Of a DNA stretch of 37,951 nucleotides, positions 7,315-15,567 are shown one piece after another (within the stretch, counting starts at the first letter, position 1; each line of letters opens with the position of its first letter). The notes beneath the pieces were generated by a model that saw only the letters and a program-made list of their open reading frames with translations, was not told the origin of the DNA and did no database searches. The translations under genes and the position numbers were made by a program. Source of the stretch: Dyella marensis (GTDB lineage Bacteria > Pseudomonadota > Gammaproteobacteria > Xanthomonadales > Rhodanobacteraceae); assembly GCF_900112865.1 (NCBI RefSeq), contig NZ_FONH01000028.1, positions 1 through 37,951 on the forward strand, read 5' to 3'.

Positions 7315-7803
7315 TCACTCCGTAGGCATGCTGTAGTCGAACGTGTAGGAATGCCCGCCCTTGGCGTCGATATGGATGACCAGCGTCCCGCTCAGCCCTG
7401 CCAGTTCATCGGTGCCGGAATCGGGCACCACCGTCACCGCCAGCGCCGGCGTACCGCGCGTCATCGTCGCGCTGTGCATCAGCACGAAGCTGCCGTGTTT
7501 CCCGCCCAGCGTGCCGGTGACCCGCTCCAGCGCGACATAGGCGCCGGAGCCGGTGGCCCGGTCCATCACCGCCAGCATCTCGCCCAGGCTGCTGCCGTCC
7601 AGGTCGCCGTGGAAGCGCTTGTCGATGGTCTGCCGGCCCAGCGCCGCGGCTTCGATGCCGGGTGCGGACGGCTGTGCCGCGAGCTTGACGTCGAACGTGC
7701 CTTGGGCGTGCTGCATGCTGCTCTCCGGATCGTGGGCCATCGCCGGCGCCGCCACCAGGGCGACGATGGCGACGGCCAGCTGCAAGGGACATCGAGGGAA
7801 CAT
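7315..7803 (-). CDS. DUF3224 family secreted protein
   Basis: This 162-aa protein begins at the ATG at 7803 with a signal peptide (about 1-24, ends APAMA). The mature part carries the DUF3224 layout: AQGTFDVKL at the start, the DKRFHGDLDGSSLGEML block, GSGAYVALERVTGTL, SFVLMHSATM, and a final strand close to SYTFDYSMP. The fold is related to the allene-oxide-cyclase-barrel-like small beta-barrels, and the function is unknown. The gene is divergent from the AraC-type regulator at 7891 with 87 nt between starts, so that regulator may control it. Most family members are cytoplasmic; the signal peptide here is a small departure. Confidence 0.85.
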   Translation of the reverse strand: MFPRCPLQLAVAIVALVAAPAMAHDPESSMQHAQGTFDVKLAAQPSAPGIEAAALGRQTIDKRFHGDLDGSSLGEMLAVMDRATGSGAYVALERVTGTLGGKHGSFVLMHSATMTRGTPALAVTVVPDSGTDELAGLSGTLVIHIDAKGGHSYTFDYSMPTE

Positions 7804-7890
7804 AGTGTGCTCCACCGGCGCGGACGATCGCCGCCTGGACCGGCATTGCAACAGGAGGCCCCTTTCGATGATTGGAAAAACGCGACAGCC

Positions 7891-8700
7891 ATGAGCGCGC
7901 CGGCACCCGAGCCGCGCGGCGTACTGCACCCGCGCCTGCCGCAGGGCGAGTTCCGGCACGAACGCCGCCCGCCCGGCGCCGTCCTGGCGGGCCTGATCGA
8001 GCATTACTGGTTTGTCGCCTGGGATCTGCGCGGCCTGCCGCCGCAGACGCAGGAAACCCTGCCGCATCCGAGCGTCCACCTGGTGGTCGAGCCGCCGCAG
8101 GCGCGGCTCTATGGTGTGCACCAGGGGCGCTTCGTGCGCGTGCTCGAAGGACAGGGCCGGGTTTTCGGCATCAAGTTCCGGCCCGGCGGCTTCCGTCCGT
8201 TCTACAGCGCCGAAGTGGCGAAGCTGATGGACGGTTCGCTCGCCGCGCGCGATCTGTTCGGCGCGCCGGCCGAGCGTTTCGAAGCTGAAGTGTTAGCCGC
8301 CGCCGACATGGACGCGATGACGGCCGCCGCCGAACGGCTGCTGCTGGCGCACCTGCCCGCCGCGGATGCCAACGTCGAACGCGTCGCCGGCCTCGTCGCC
8401 GCTATCGCCAGCGACCGCTCCATCACCGCCGTCGAACAGCTGTGCGAACGCATCGGGCTCAACGCGCGCGCCCTGCAACGCCTGTTCAAGAACTACGTCG
8501 GCATCGGCCCGAAGTGGGTGATCAACCGCTACCGCCTGCACGAGGCTATCGCGCAATTGCAGCAGGGACAGGCCGCCGATTGGGTAGAGCTGGCGTTGTC
8601 CTTGGGTTACTTCGACCAGGCGCATTTCATCCGCGACTTCCGCGCCCTGGTCGGCTGCACGCCGGCGCAGTACGCGCGGCGGCTTCAGTCCACCGGATAA
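7891..8700 (+). CDS. AraC-family transcriptional regulator
   Basis: This 269-aa protein has an N-terminal sensor-like region (about 10-150, with HYWFVAWDLRG and FGIKFRPGGFRPF, the pattern of DUF6597-type AraC proteins) and a C-terminal AraC HTH domain (about 170-267). The second helix-turn-helix is complete, with LALSLGYFDQAHFIRDFRAL followed by the family hallmark CTPAQYARR. The ATG at 7891 is chosen because upstream residues in the same frame overlap the divergent gene and look non-coding. It is divergent from the DUF3224 gene and overlaps the epimerase gene tail to tail by 16 nt. Confidence 0.88.
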   Translation: MSAPAPEPRGVLHPRLPQGEFRHERRPPGAVLAGLIEHYWFVAWDLRGLPPQTQETLPHPSVHLVVEPPQARLYGVHQGRFVRVLEGQGRVFGIKFRPGGFRPFYSAEVAKLMDGSLAARDLFGAPAERFEAEVLAAADMDAMTAAAERLLLAHLPAADANVERVAGLVAAIASDRSITAVEQLCERIGLNARALQRLFKNYVGIGPKWVINRYRLHEAIAQLQQGQAADWVELALSLGYFDQAHFIRDFRALVGCTPAQYARRLQSTG

Positions 8701-9668
8701 GGCAGCTCGCCGAACGTCGTCGCGTGATAGCCCTTCGCGCCCACCGCCAGCGCCAGCGGGCTGCGGAACTCGCGCTCCGCCGCCAGGCAGCCCAGCACCT
8801 GGGCGAAATGATGGCGCGGCTGCCAGCCCAGCTCGTGGCGCGCCGACGCGTTGACGTAGACGCGGTCGATGCGCGGGAACATCCGCCAGCCGCGCGCGCC
8901 ATACAGCGCCTCGAACGAAGGGAACAGGCGCCGGAGCACCGCCGGCGCATCGCGGTGCAGCAGCGCGAGATCTTCCGGTGCGAACGGCGTGGTGGCCGAG
9001 ACGATGTAGCGGCCGAAGCCCAGGGCCGGCGCACGCTCGATCGCCAGCAGGTGCGCGTTGACCACGTCCTCGATGTCCGCGCGTCGATACAGCAGCTCGT
9101 TGGCCTGCGCGTTGGCGAGATCGTAGGCGGCGCGCTTGGCGGCATCGTCGTCGGCTTCGGGAAAGAAGCGCGACGTGCGCAATACCAGCACCGGCAGCCC
9201 GTGCCGCCGGTGGTACAGCTCGCACAGCTGCTCGGCGGCGAGCTTGGTGGTGCCGTAGATGTTCTTCGGCACCGGCGCGACGCACTCGGTGATCCATGCG
9301 GCCGGCGCGTCCGCGGCCGGCGTCAGTGCCGCGCCGAACACGCTGGTGGTGCTGGTGAAGACGAAGGCCCGCACGCCCGCCGCCACCGCTTCCTCCAGCA
9401 GCGCCAGCGTGCCGCTGATATTGGTATCGACGAAGTGCTGCGCCGGATGCGTGGCCACGTGCGGCTTGTGCAGGGTGGCGGTGTGGATCACGGCGTGCAC
9501 GCCGCGCATCGATTCGCGCACGAAGGCGCGGTCGGCGATGTCGCCGGTGCGGTGCGTGAACGGCGAAGCTTTCAGGTCGATGCCGATCGCCTCGCGCGAG
9601 GCGGCGCGCAGGCTGCGCATCAGTGCCTCGCCGAGATGGCCGGCGCTGCCGGTCACCAGGATGGTCAT
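8685..9668 (-). CDS. NAD-dependent epimerase/dehydratase (extended SDR)
   Basis: This 327-aa cytoplasmic enzyme has an extended short-chain dehydrogenase fold. The Rossmann glycine motif TGSAGHLG is at 6-13. The nucleotide-binding acidic residue follows strand 2 (GIDL, about 29-32). The catalytic tetrad is represented by the TSTTS segment (106-109) and Y138-x-x-x-K142 in YGTTK. Substrate class (nucleotide sugar or other) is not clear. The ATG at 9668 is chosen over an upstream in-frame start because it places the Rossmann motif at the very N-terminus. It lies 79 nt downstream of the XRE regulator on the same strand. Confidence 0.87.
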   Translation of the reverse strand: MTILVTGSAGHLGEALMRSLRAASREAIGIDLKASPFTHRTGDIADRAFVRESMRGVHAVIHTATLHKPHVATHPAQHFVDTNISGTLALLEEAVAAGVRAFVFTSTTSVFGAALTPAADAPAAWITECVAPVPKNIYGTTKLAAEQLCELYHRRHGLPVLVLRTSRFFPEADDDAAKRAAYDLANAQANELLYRRADIEDVVNAHLLAIERAPALGFGRYIVSATTPFAPEDLALLHRDAPAVLRRLFPSFEALYGARGWRMFPRIDRVYVNASARHELGWQPRHHFAQVLGCLAAEREFRSPLALAVGAKGYHATTFGELPYPVD

Positions 9669-9747
9669 GGCTCGCTCCCGTGGTGCTGGGAGCAAGAGCG
9701 TAGCGAGCGTATCGGTGCGCCCGCCACGCATAAATTATGCGCGGCGC

Positions 9748-10278
9748 TCAGCTCAGCGTCGTGACCAGCCGTCCCACGCTGCCGTCCGCCAGCGCGATGC
9801 GTTCCCACAGCGCGGTGCTGGGCCGGATCGGCAGCTCTGCATTGGTGCCGGTGGCGATGCGCAGCGAGCCCTGGCGATCCTCGTACCAGCCGCGCGCATC
9901 CAGCGTGGCTTCGGCGGCGAGGATTTCCGGCGTGGCGTAGACCAGCATCGAGGTGCCCAGCAGCTCGCCGGCGGGACGGCGCCAGTCGGCGAAGCGCGCC
10001 GGCGAGACGGCCAGCAGTCGATGCGTGCGGTCGCACACCAGGTGCACCTTCTGCGTCGAGGTTTCCACCAGCCGCTTCAGCGCGGCGTCCTGCGCGGGGT
10101 CCGGCCGCGCTTCCAGCAGGCGCTGCACGGCCAGGCGCTGCGCCGTGGACAGCTCGAGGTCGCCACGTTCCCAGCGCGACACGGTGGACTGGGTGACGCC
10201 GAGCAGCTCGGCCAGGTGGCTCTGTTTCATGCCGCGCAGCTGGCGCAGCCGTCGCAATGCGCGTCCGAAGGGTGCCAT
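9748..10278 (-). CDS. XRE-family regulator with PAS-like C-terminal domain
   Basis: This 176-aa protein has an N-terminal Cro/CI-type helix-turn-helix (about 5-60, MKQSHLAELLGVTQSTVSRWE). The remaining 110 residues contain a PAS-like sequence (HLVCDRTHRLLAVSP) found in regulators that sense small ligands. The internal ATG at 10278 is preferred over the ATG five codons upstream because a GGAGG (10284-10288) sits 5 nt before it. The gene begins about 20 nt after the LysR stop and probably shares its transcript. The epimerase is downstream. Confidence 0.85.
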   Translation of the reverse strand: MAPFGRALRRLRQLRGMKQSHLAELLGVTQSTVSRWERGDLELSTAQRLAVQRLLEARPDPAQDAALKRLVETSTQKVHLVCDRTHRLLAVSPARFADWRRPAGELLGTSMLVYATPEILAAEATLDARGWYEDRQGSLRIATGTNAELPIRPSTALWERIALADGSVGRLVTTLS

Positions 10279-10283
10279 GGCGG

Positions 10284-10288
10284 CCTCC
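10284..10288 (-). promoter_or_regulatory. Ribosome binding site that decides the XRE start
   Basis: GGAGG on the minus strand, 5 nt before the ATG at 10278. The upstream ATG at 10293 has only a weak site. Confidence 0.7.
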
Positions 10289-10297
10289 GTCATCCGG

Positions 10298-11218
10298 TCA
10301 GTTACAGAACGATAGCGCGAGCAGGCGCTCCAGCGTGCCGGGCCGCCGCGAGCGCTCGATCCACCAGCGCAGCGCGGCGCCTTCCTCGCCGGTGCGCCAG
10401 GCCAGGTAGAAGGTCTCGGCCGGCTTGGGTTCCTCCACCTGTTTCACCACCAGCTCGCCGGCCTGGATCGCGGGGCGCGCATACGGTTCCGGCAGGAAGC
10501 CGAAGCCCAGGCCCGCGCGCTGGAAATCCAGTTTGCTGCGGATATCCGGCACGGTCATCGCCTCCTGCCCGAAGGCCAGTCCCACTGTGCGCGAGACCAG
10601 CTTGCGTGCGCTGTCGGCCACGGCGATGGCGCGGTACTGCTGCAGGTCCAGCCGGCCCAGCGGGCGGTCGAGCGCGGCCAGCGGATGCTCCGGCGCCACC
10701 GCGAACACGAACGGCAGCGAGCCCATCGGCTCGGCCACGTAGCCGCCGCCGGAAGGGCCTTCGCCGGCGGCGCCGATCAGCAGGTCGGCGCGGCGCTCCA
10801 GCAGCGCCTCCCAGGTGCCCGACAGCGCTTCCTGCCCCACCCGCAGCCGGGTGCGGTCGGCCACGGCGCAGAACGCCTCGATGTCCTCGCGCAGCGCGAT
10901 CGGAGCGAACATCGAGTCGATCTCGATGGCGAACTCGGTCTCCCAGCCGGAGGCCACGCGGCGCACGCGCGCCTCCAGGTCCTGCGCGGCGCGCAGCAGG
11001 TGGCGGCCTTCCTTGAGCAGCACGCTGCCGGCCTGGGTCAGGTCGGCGCGCGGGCCGGCGCGCTCGAACAGTTGCACGCCCAGTTCCTCCTCCAGTTTGG
11101 CCACGGTGTAGGAGATGGTGGAGGGCACTTTGTGCAGTTCCTTGCCGGCCGCGGCGAAGGAGCCGCGGCGGTCGATGGCGTCCAGGATCTGCAGGGCGTC
11201 GAGGCTGAGGCGCAGCAT
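10298..11218 (-). CDS. LysR-family transcriptional regulator
   Basis: This 306-aa protein has an N-terminal winged HTH (residues 1-60: LDAIDRRGSFAAAGKEL, then VPSTISYTVAKLEEELGVQLFER) and a LysR substrate-binding domain (about 90-295). The ATG at 11218 is used; an upstream TTG in frame would add nine residues. It is divergent from the pirin gene at 11388 (169 nt between starts). A LysR regulator divergent from a pirin-type cupin is a frequent arrangement, usually with the regulator controlling the pirin. It may be the first gene of a minus-strand unit with the XRE regulator (19-nt gap) and the epimerase. Confidence 0.92.
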   Translation of the reverse strand: MLRLSLDALQILDAIDRRGSFAAAGKELHKVPSTISYTVAKLEEELGVQLFERAGPRADLTQAGSVLLKEGRHLLRAAQDLEARVRRVASGWETEFAIEIDSMFAPIALREDIEAFCAVADRTRLRVGQEALSGTWEALLERRADLLIGAAGEGPSGGGYVAEPMGSLPFVFAVAPEHPLAALDRPLGRLDLQQYRAIAVADSARKLVSRTVGLAFGQEAMTVPDIRSKLDFQRAGLGFGFLPEPYARPAIQAGELVVKQVEEPKPAETFYLAWRTGEEGAALRWWIERSRRPGTLERLLALSFCN

Positions 11219-11387
11219 TCGAAATTCTCGATGGTAGGCCGGCAATCTACTCGCTTTTCCGCGCCGGCGAGGGCGCCCATACTCTCTCCATCAGGACGCG
11301 ATGGCAAGCAAAACAAGGCTTCTTTGGGCTGGGTGGCCCGGGTCGGCAAGCCATCGAATCCATCGCACATCACTACGGAGGCATCCC

Positions 11388-12089
11388 ATGTTGGAAGTCC
11401 GCAAGAGCCAGGAACGTGGCCGCGCCGAGCACGGCTGGCTGTCCTCCCGCCACAGCTTTTCCTTCGCCGAGTACTGCGACCCGCGCCATATGGGCTTCGG
11501 CCCGCTGCGCGTGATCAACGAGGACCGCGTGAGCGGCGGCCAGGGCTTCGGCACCCACGGCCACCAGAACATGGAGATCATCTCCTACGTGCTCGGCGGC
11601 GCGCTGGAGCACAAGGACAGCCTGGGCACCGGCTCGGTGCTGCGCTATGGCGACGTGCAGCGCATGAGCGCGGGCACCGGCGTGCGCCACAGCGAGTTCA
11701 ATCATGACGCCAAGGAGCCGGTGCACTTCCTGCAGATCTGGATCATGCCGGAGCGGCAGGGCGTCGAGCCCAGCTACGAGGAGAAGCGCTTCGACGAGGC
11801 TTCCAAGCGGGGCCAGCTGAGACTGATCGTGTCGCCCGACGGCCGTGACGGGTCGTTGCGGATGAACCAGGACGCGTACCTGTACGCATCGATCCTGGCG
11901 GCGGGCGACAAGCTGGCGCTCGAGCTGGCGCAAGGCAGGCTCGGCTATGTCCACGTGGCACGCGGCAGCGTGACCGTCAATGGCACCGTGTTGGACGCAG
12001 GCGATGCGTTGCGGTTGAAGGATGTTGCGTCGATCGAGCTGGAAGGCGGCGGTGACGCCGAGGTGCTGGTGTTCGACTTGCCGCGTTAA
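11388..12089 (+). CDS. Pirin-family bicupin (YhhW type)
   Basis: This 233-aa protein is close in length and numbering to E. coli YhhW, a quercetin 2,3-dioxygenase-like pirin. Metal ligands are all present in the N-terminal cupin: H57 and H59 in THGHQNME, and H101 and E103 in VRHSEFN. The C-terminal cupin lacks these residues, as usual. An N-terminal RHSFSFAEY block is typical of the family. A strong GGAGG site (11377-11381) precedes the ATG by 6 nt. Enzymatic activity on flavonols is known for some members only; others are redox-sensing co-regulators. Confidence 0.93.
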   Translation: MLEVRKSQERGRAEHGWLSSRHSFSFAEYCDPRHMGFGPLRVINEDRVSGGQGFGTHGHQNMEIISYVLGGALEHKDSLGTGSVLRYGDVQRMSAGTGVRHSEFNHDAKEPVHFLQIWIMPERQGVEPSYEEKRFDEASKRGQLRLIVSPDGRDGSLRMNQDAYLYASILAAGDKLALELAQGRLGYVHVARGSVTVNGTVLDAGDALRLKDVASIELEGGGDAEVLVFDLPR

Positions 12090-12193
12090 TCGAGTCCTTG
12101 ATCGTGGCGGCAGGCGAATGAGGGTCGGGGCTCGCCAAAGAGGATCGACGAAGCGTCGCTCGCTTTTAGGCTCCCGCTTCTACGCTCCGTAGG

Positions 12194-12240
12194 TCCCCCT
12201 CACCCCGACCCTCTCTCCGCTGGGGAGAGGGAGATTGGGG
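12194..12240. repeat. Fragment of the 1-369 repeat family, opposite orientation
   Basis: A CCCCCTCACCCCGACCCTCT stretch is followed by a TCTCCGC-TGGGGAGAGGGAG hairpin. Its reverse complement resembles the CCCTCTCCC...GGGGTTGGGGTGAGGGT part of the elements at 7-127 and 226-369. It lies between the convergent pirin and Lrp/AsnC genes and could act as a transcription end for both. Confidence 0.6.
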
Positions 12241-12242
12241 GG

Positions 12243-12713
12243 TTACTCCTCGATCGGTACCAGCACCCCGCGCTTCAAGGTGCCCAGCGCCACGCGCGTC
12301 TGGAACCGCCGCACATTGGCGTTCTCCGCCACCAGCTTCTGCATCAGCGCGTCGTAGTCCTCGACATCGCGCGCGCTGACCACCAGCACGTAGTCGCCTT
12401 CGCCGGTGACGTACCAGGCTTCCTGCACCGCCGGTTCGGCCGCGATCCATTGCTTGAGGCTCGCCAGCAGCTCGGGCCGCTCGCGTTCCACTTCCACGTC
12501 GACGATCAGCGTCAGCGGACGTCCCGCGCGCTTGGGATCGACGATCGCCACCTCGGCGACGATCACGCCCTCCTCGCGCAGGCGCACGATGCGCCGCTGC
12601 ACCGCCGAGGCGGACAGGCCGATCTCCGCGCCGATCAGTTCGGCCGAGCGGCGCGCATCGGTCTGCAGGATGGCCAGGATGCGGCGGTCGAATTTGTCCA
12701 GAGCGGTGGGCAT
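12243..12713 (-). CDS. Lrp/AsnC-family transcriptional regulator
   Basis: This 156-aa protein has an N-terminal AsnC-type HTH (residues 1-60: LDKFDRRILAILQTDAR, then IGLSASAVQRRIVRL) and a C-terminal RAM effector domain (about 65-150, with VQEAWYVTGEGDYVLVV). The ATG at 12713 gives the normal family length. It is divergent from the PLP-dependent dehydratase at 12833 with 119 nt between starts. Lrp/AsnC proteins commonly control the adjacent amino-acid gene and respond to an amino acid, which fits this pairing. Confidence 0.93.
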   Translation of the reverse strand: MPTALDKFDRRILAILQTDARRSAELIGAEIGLSASAVQRRIVRLREEGVIVAEVAIVDPKRAGRPLTLIVDVEVERERPELLASLKQWIAAEPAVQEAWYVTGEGDYVLVVSARDVEDYDALMQKLVAENANVRRFQTRVALGTLKRGVLVPIEE

Positions 12714-12832
12714 GGCCGCGTCGCCTCGTCGAAGATCGGGTAGAAAACCCGCCGTCCTCCCGGCGGACGCGGCCCTGCCGCGCGGCGCCACCCTAGCATG
12801 GTCAGCCTTCGCCACCGAAGCGAGCGCATCGC

Positions 12833-13783
12833 ATGACCCTCTCATTGGACCTCGACGGCGTTCTCGCCGCCTCGCCGCAGATCGATCCCGTGTTCCTGCA
12901 TACGCCCTTGCGCAGGGCGGCCGCCCTCGATGACGCGCTGGGTTGCCGACTGCTGGGCAAGGATGAAACCGACAACCCGATCGGTTCGTTCAAGGGTCGC
13001 GGCACGGAATGGTTCGTCGCCACCGCGCTGAATTCCGGCGAGGCCATCGTGTCCGCTTCGGCTGGCAACTTCGGCCAAGGGCTGGCGCGCGCAGCCACGC
13101 GCCGCGGCCATGCCTGCACGGTCTTCGCGGCCCAGACCGCCAATCCGGCGAAGCTCGAGGCGATGCGCGCGCTGGGCGCCGAGGTGCGTCTGGCCGGTGT
13201 GGATTTCGACGCGGCGAAGTCGGCCGCGCGCCAGTACGCGGAAGAGCATCGGTTGCGCTTCGTCGAAGACGGTGCCGAGCCCGCGATCGCGCAAGGTGCC
13301 GCCACCATCGCGCTGGAATTGCTGGCCGAAGCCGCACCGGAGGTGGTGCTGGTGCCGCTGGGTAATGGCGCGCTGCTGGAAGGCATCGGCTCGGTGTTGC
13401 GCGCGCGTGCGCCGTCGGTCGAGATCGTGGCGGTGGTCGCCGCTGGCGCGCCGTCGATGAAGCTGTCGCTGGAAGCGGGACGCGCGATCGAAACCGCGCA
13501 TGCCGACACGATCGCCGACGGCATCGCGGTGCGCGTGCCGATCGCCTCGCGGCTGCCGCAGCTGCGGCGCTGCTGCGATCGCATCGTCGCGGTGAGCGAG
13601 GCGCAACTGCTCGACGCCATGCGCCTGATCCAGCGCCACCTGGGGATGGTGGTCGAACCCGCGGGGGCCGCGGGCGTCGCCGGCATCCTGGCCGAGCCGG
13701 CGCGCCATGCCGGCCGCCTCGTCGCCACCGTCCTGTGCGGCAAGAACATCCATCCTTCGTTGCGCGATCGGTTGATCCCATGA
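12833..13783 (+). CDS. Threonine dehydratase-like PLP-dependent enzyme
   Basis: This 316-aa fold-type II PLP enzyme has its Schiff-base lysine at K54 in NPIGSFKGRG. SAGNFGQG (76-83) is the substrate/cofactor asparagine loop, and PLGNGALLEG (175-184) is the phosphate-binding glycine loop. The length and lack of an ACT domain fit catabolic threonine/serine dehydratases or serine racemase-like enzymes. The glycine loop reads GNGAL where canonical dehydratases usually have GGGGL, so the exact substrate is uncertain. It overlaps the downstream GST gene by 4 nt and is divergent from an Lrp/AsnC regulator. Confidence 0.9.
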   Translation: MTLSLDLDGVLAASPQIDPVFLHTPLRRAAALDDALGCRLLGKDETDNPIGSFKGRGTEWFVATALNSGEAIVSASAGNFGQGLARAATRRGHACTVFAAQTANPAKLEAMRALGAEVRLAGVDFDAAKSAARQYAEEHRLRFVEDGAEPAIAQGAATIALELLAEAAPEVVLVPLGNGALLEGIGSVLRARAPSVEIVAVVAAGAPSMKLSLEAGRAIETAHADTIADGIAVRVPIASRLPQLRRCCDRIVAVSEAQLLDAMRLIQRHLGMVVEPAGAAGVAGILAEPARHAGRLVATVLCGKNIHPSLRDRLIP

Positions 13784-14394
13784 AACTGCTCTACCAGACG
13801 CACTCTCCCTACGCCCGCAAGGTGCTCGTCGCCGCCCACGAAAGCGGCCTGGCCGATCGCCTGGAAGTGATCCATCACGAAACCAGTCCCACGCGGCGCA
13901 ACGAGGCCGTGTATGCGTTGAATCCACTGGGCAAGGTGCCGGTGCTGGTGCTCGACGACGGCACGGTGCTGTTCGATTCCAACGTGATCTGCGCATACCT
14001 CGACGACCTGCACGACGGGCCGAAGCTGATCCCGGCCGATGGCGCCGCGCGCTATCGCGTCCTGTGCGCGCAGGCGCTGGCGCAAGGCATCGCCGATGCC
14101 GGCATCGCGGCGCGCTGGGATCTCGAGCGGCGGCCGGAGGCCTTGCGGTGGCCGGTGCTGGCCGACGCTTATCGCGACAAGATCGCCGCTGCCTGCGATT
14201 ACCTCGAACGTGAGATCGACACGGCGGCGATCGACCTTGGCGCCATCGCGCTCGCCACCGCGCTGAGCTGGATCGAGTTCCGCGAGGTCTACGACTTCCG
14301 CGCGGGCCGTGTGCGCCTGGCCGCTTGGTATGTGGCTTTTGCCGAGCGCACTTCGATGCGCGCCACCGCGCTGAGCGGCGCGACCCATGACTGA
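13780..14394 (+). CDS. Glutathione S-transferase family protein
   Basis: This 204-aa protein has an N-terminal thioredoxin-like domain (1-78) with SPYARKV at the active-site turn. LNPLGKVPVLV provides the cis-proline, and LFDSNVICAYLD is the glutathione gamma-glutamyl site. An all-helical C-terminal domain (about 85-200) follows. The start ATG overlaps the dehydratase stop (ATGA), indicating translational coupling. Substrate unknown. Confidence 0.92.
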   Translation: MKLLYQTHSPYARKVLVAAHESGLADRLEVIHHETSPTRRNEAVYALNPLGKVPVLVLDDGTVLFDSNVICAYLDDLHDGPKLIPADGAARYRVLCAQALAQGIADAGIAARWDLERRPEALRWPVLADAYRDKIAAACDYLEREIDTAAIDLGAIALATALSWIEFREVYDFRAGRVRLAAWYVAFAERTSMRATALSGATHD

Positions 14395-14407
14395 CGGAGC
14401 GCCATCC

Positions 14408-14632
14408 ATGCTTTCGCAGACGTCAAGGCCTTCACTGTGGGCGTCGCTATTGTTCCTGCACGGCCATGTCGCCGATGCGCAGCTGGCGCAGCGGCTTGCC
14501 GGTGCCGCCGACGCGGAAGAGGCAGCGCCCCCTGCTCATGGCGAAGCGATGCGCCGCTTTGTCGAGCGTGGCCGCAAGCTTTCGCTGCGCCTGTGCCAGG
14601 GCATCGGAAGCGGCCTGGTGCACATGCAATAG
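14408..14632 (+). CDS. Small hypothetical protein
   Basis: This 74-aa frame starts at ATG 14408, 13 nt after the GST stop; an in-frame ATG at 14387 would overlap the GST gene by 8 nt. A helical SLWASLLFLHGHVADAQLAQ stretch and a later FVERGRKLSLRL stretch look protein-like. I know no family. It might be the first gene of a unit with the DUF6916 gene that follows 82 nt later. It could be non-coding. Confidence 0.4.
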   Translation: MLSQTSRPSLWASLLFLHGHVADAQLAQRLAGAADAEEAAPPAHGEAMRRFVERGRKLSLRLCQGIGSGLVHMQ

Positions 14633-14714
14633 CGCGCTGCCGACACGCGATTCGGCGCCGCTTCTGTGCGACACTCGGCGCCCATTCCATCAGCGGCGTA
14701 CAGGGGGCGGCGCG

Positions 14715-15011
14715 ATGCAATTCTTTGCTCTGGAACATTTCGCGGGACACGTGGGCGAGACCTTCACGGTCGCCCTGGATCACGACGGCAATGCACCGTT
14801 CGCACTGGTGGAGGCGCGGCCGCTGCCGGTGCAGCAGTACCAGGGCATGGTGCGCTCGCCGTTCTCGCTGTTGTTCCGCCACGAGGCGGCGATCGTGTTC
14901 CCGCAGAAGATTTACCAGATGAAGCACGCCGCCATCGGCGAGTTCGGCATTTTCCTGGTGCCGGTCGCGCGGGACCAGACCGGCTTCATCTACCAGGCGC
15001 TGTTCAACTGA
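14715..15011 (+). CDS. DUF6916 family protein
   Basis: This 98-aa protein resembles the DUF6916 family: an opening LEHFAGHVGETFTV strand, RSPFSLLFRHE, FPQKIYQMKH, and the ending GEFGIFLVPVARD with a closing YQALFN. The family has no known function but is repeatedly found beside tail-collar proteins, as here. A G-rich ribosome site (GGGGGCGG) precedes the ATG. The 3' end overlaps the convergent GNAT gene by 8 nt. Confidence 0.75.
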   Translation: MQFFALEHFAGHVGETFTVALDHDGNAPFALVEARPLPVQQYQGMVRSPFSLLFRHEAAIVFPQKIYQMKHAAIGEFGIFLVPVARDQTGFIYQALFN

Positions 15012-15567
15012 GCGCGGCCGCGGTGGCCCTCCAGCGCATGCGCTGGTGGCTGCCGAGGTCTTCCTCGATGACGAAACCCATCCGCTCGTAGAGCCGGCGC
15101 GCGCCGGCATTGCGCTGCTCGACATGCAGCATGACGCTGGCCAGGCCGTCGCGTTGCGCGGTCTGCTGGACCAGTTTCAGCAGTGCCGAGCCGATGCCGC
15201 GACCACGCGCCACCGAGAGCAGCGCGATATCGATCACGTTGACCTCGCGCCCGTCCTGATGCAGATACAGGCGGCCGACGGGCTCGCCCGCATCCTCGAT
15301 CACCAGGTAATCCGCCGGCTGGTAGTGGGCGGTGTAGTGCTGGTGCTGCAGCACGAACTGGCTGTCGAGGAAGTTCTGGCGAAGAGCTTCCGGCCATGGC
15401 ACTGCGGCGAGTTCGGCTGTGCGTACGTCGGCGTAGAGGCGACGGAAGAAGGGAATGTCCTGGTTCTGTGCTTCGCGCCAGCTCAAGCCCGGCGGAAGGT
15501 CTTTCCCTGTTGCGGGCAGCCAGGCTGCCCGCAACAGGGGAAAGCTCAGTGCATCAACCGTGCTCAC
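15004..15567 (-). CDS. GNAT-family N-acetyltransferase
   Basis: This 187-aa protein carries a GNAT fold in its C-terminal two thirds. The acetyl-CoA pyrophosphate loop is SVARGRGIGSALL, preceded by the VNVIDIALL strand and followed by the QRNAGARRLYERMGF segment. The start is GTG at 15567, overlapping the stop of the upstream collar gene by 4 nt (GTGA), which indicates translational coupling within the collar operon. The substrate is unknown; acetylation of a collar protein or its cargo is one idea suggested only by position. Confidence 0.9.
   Translation of the reverse strand: MSTVDALSFPLLRAAWLPATGKDLPPGLSWREAQNQDIPFFRRLYADVRTAELAAVPWPEALRQNFLDSQFVLQHQHYTAHYQPADYLVIEDAGEPVGRLYLHQDGREVNVIDIALLSVARGRGIGSALLKLVQQTAQRDGLASVMLHVEQRNAGARRLYERMGFVIEEDLGSHQRMRWRATAAALS

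Noticed and set aside
12802-14409. A 535-codon antisense frame under the dehydratase and GST genes
   Set aside because: No motif is present, while both sense genes show active-site signatures and a 4-nt overlap.
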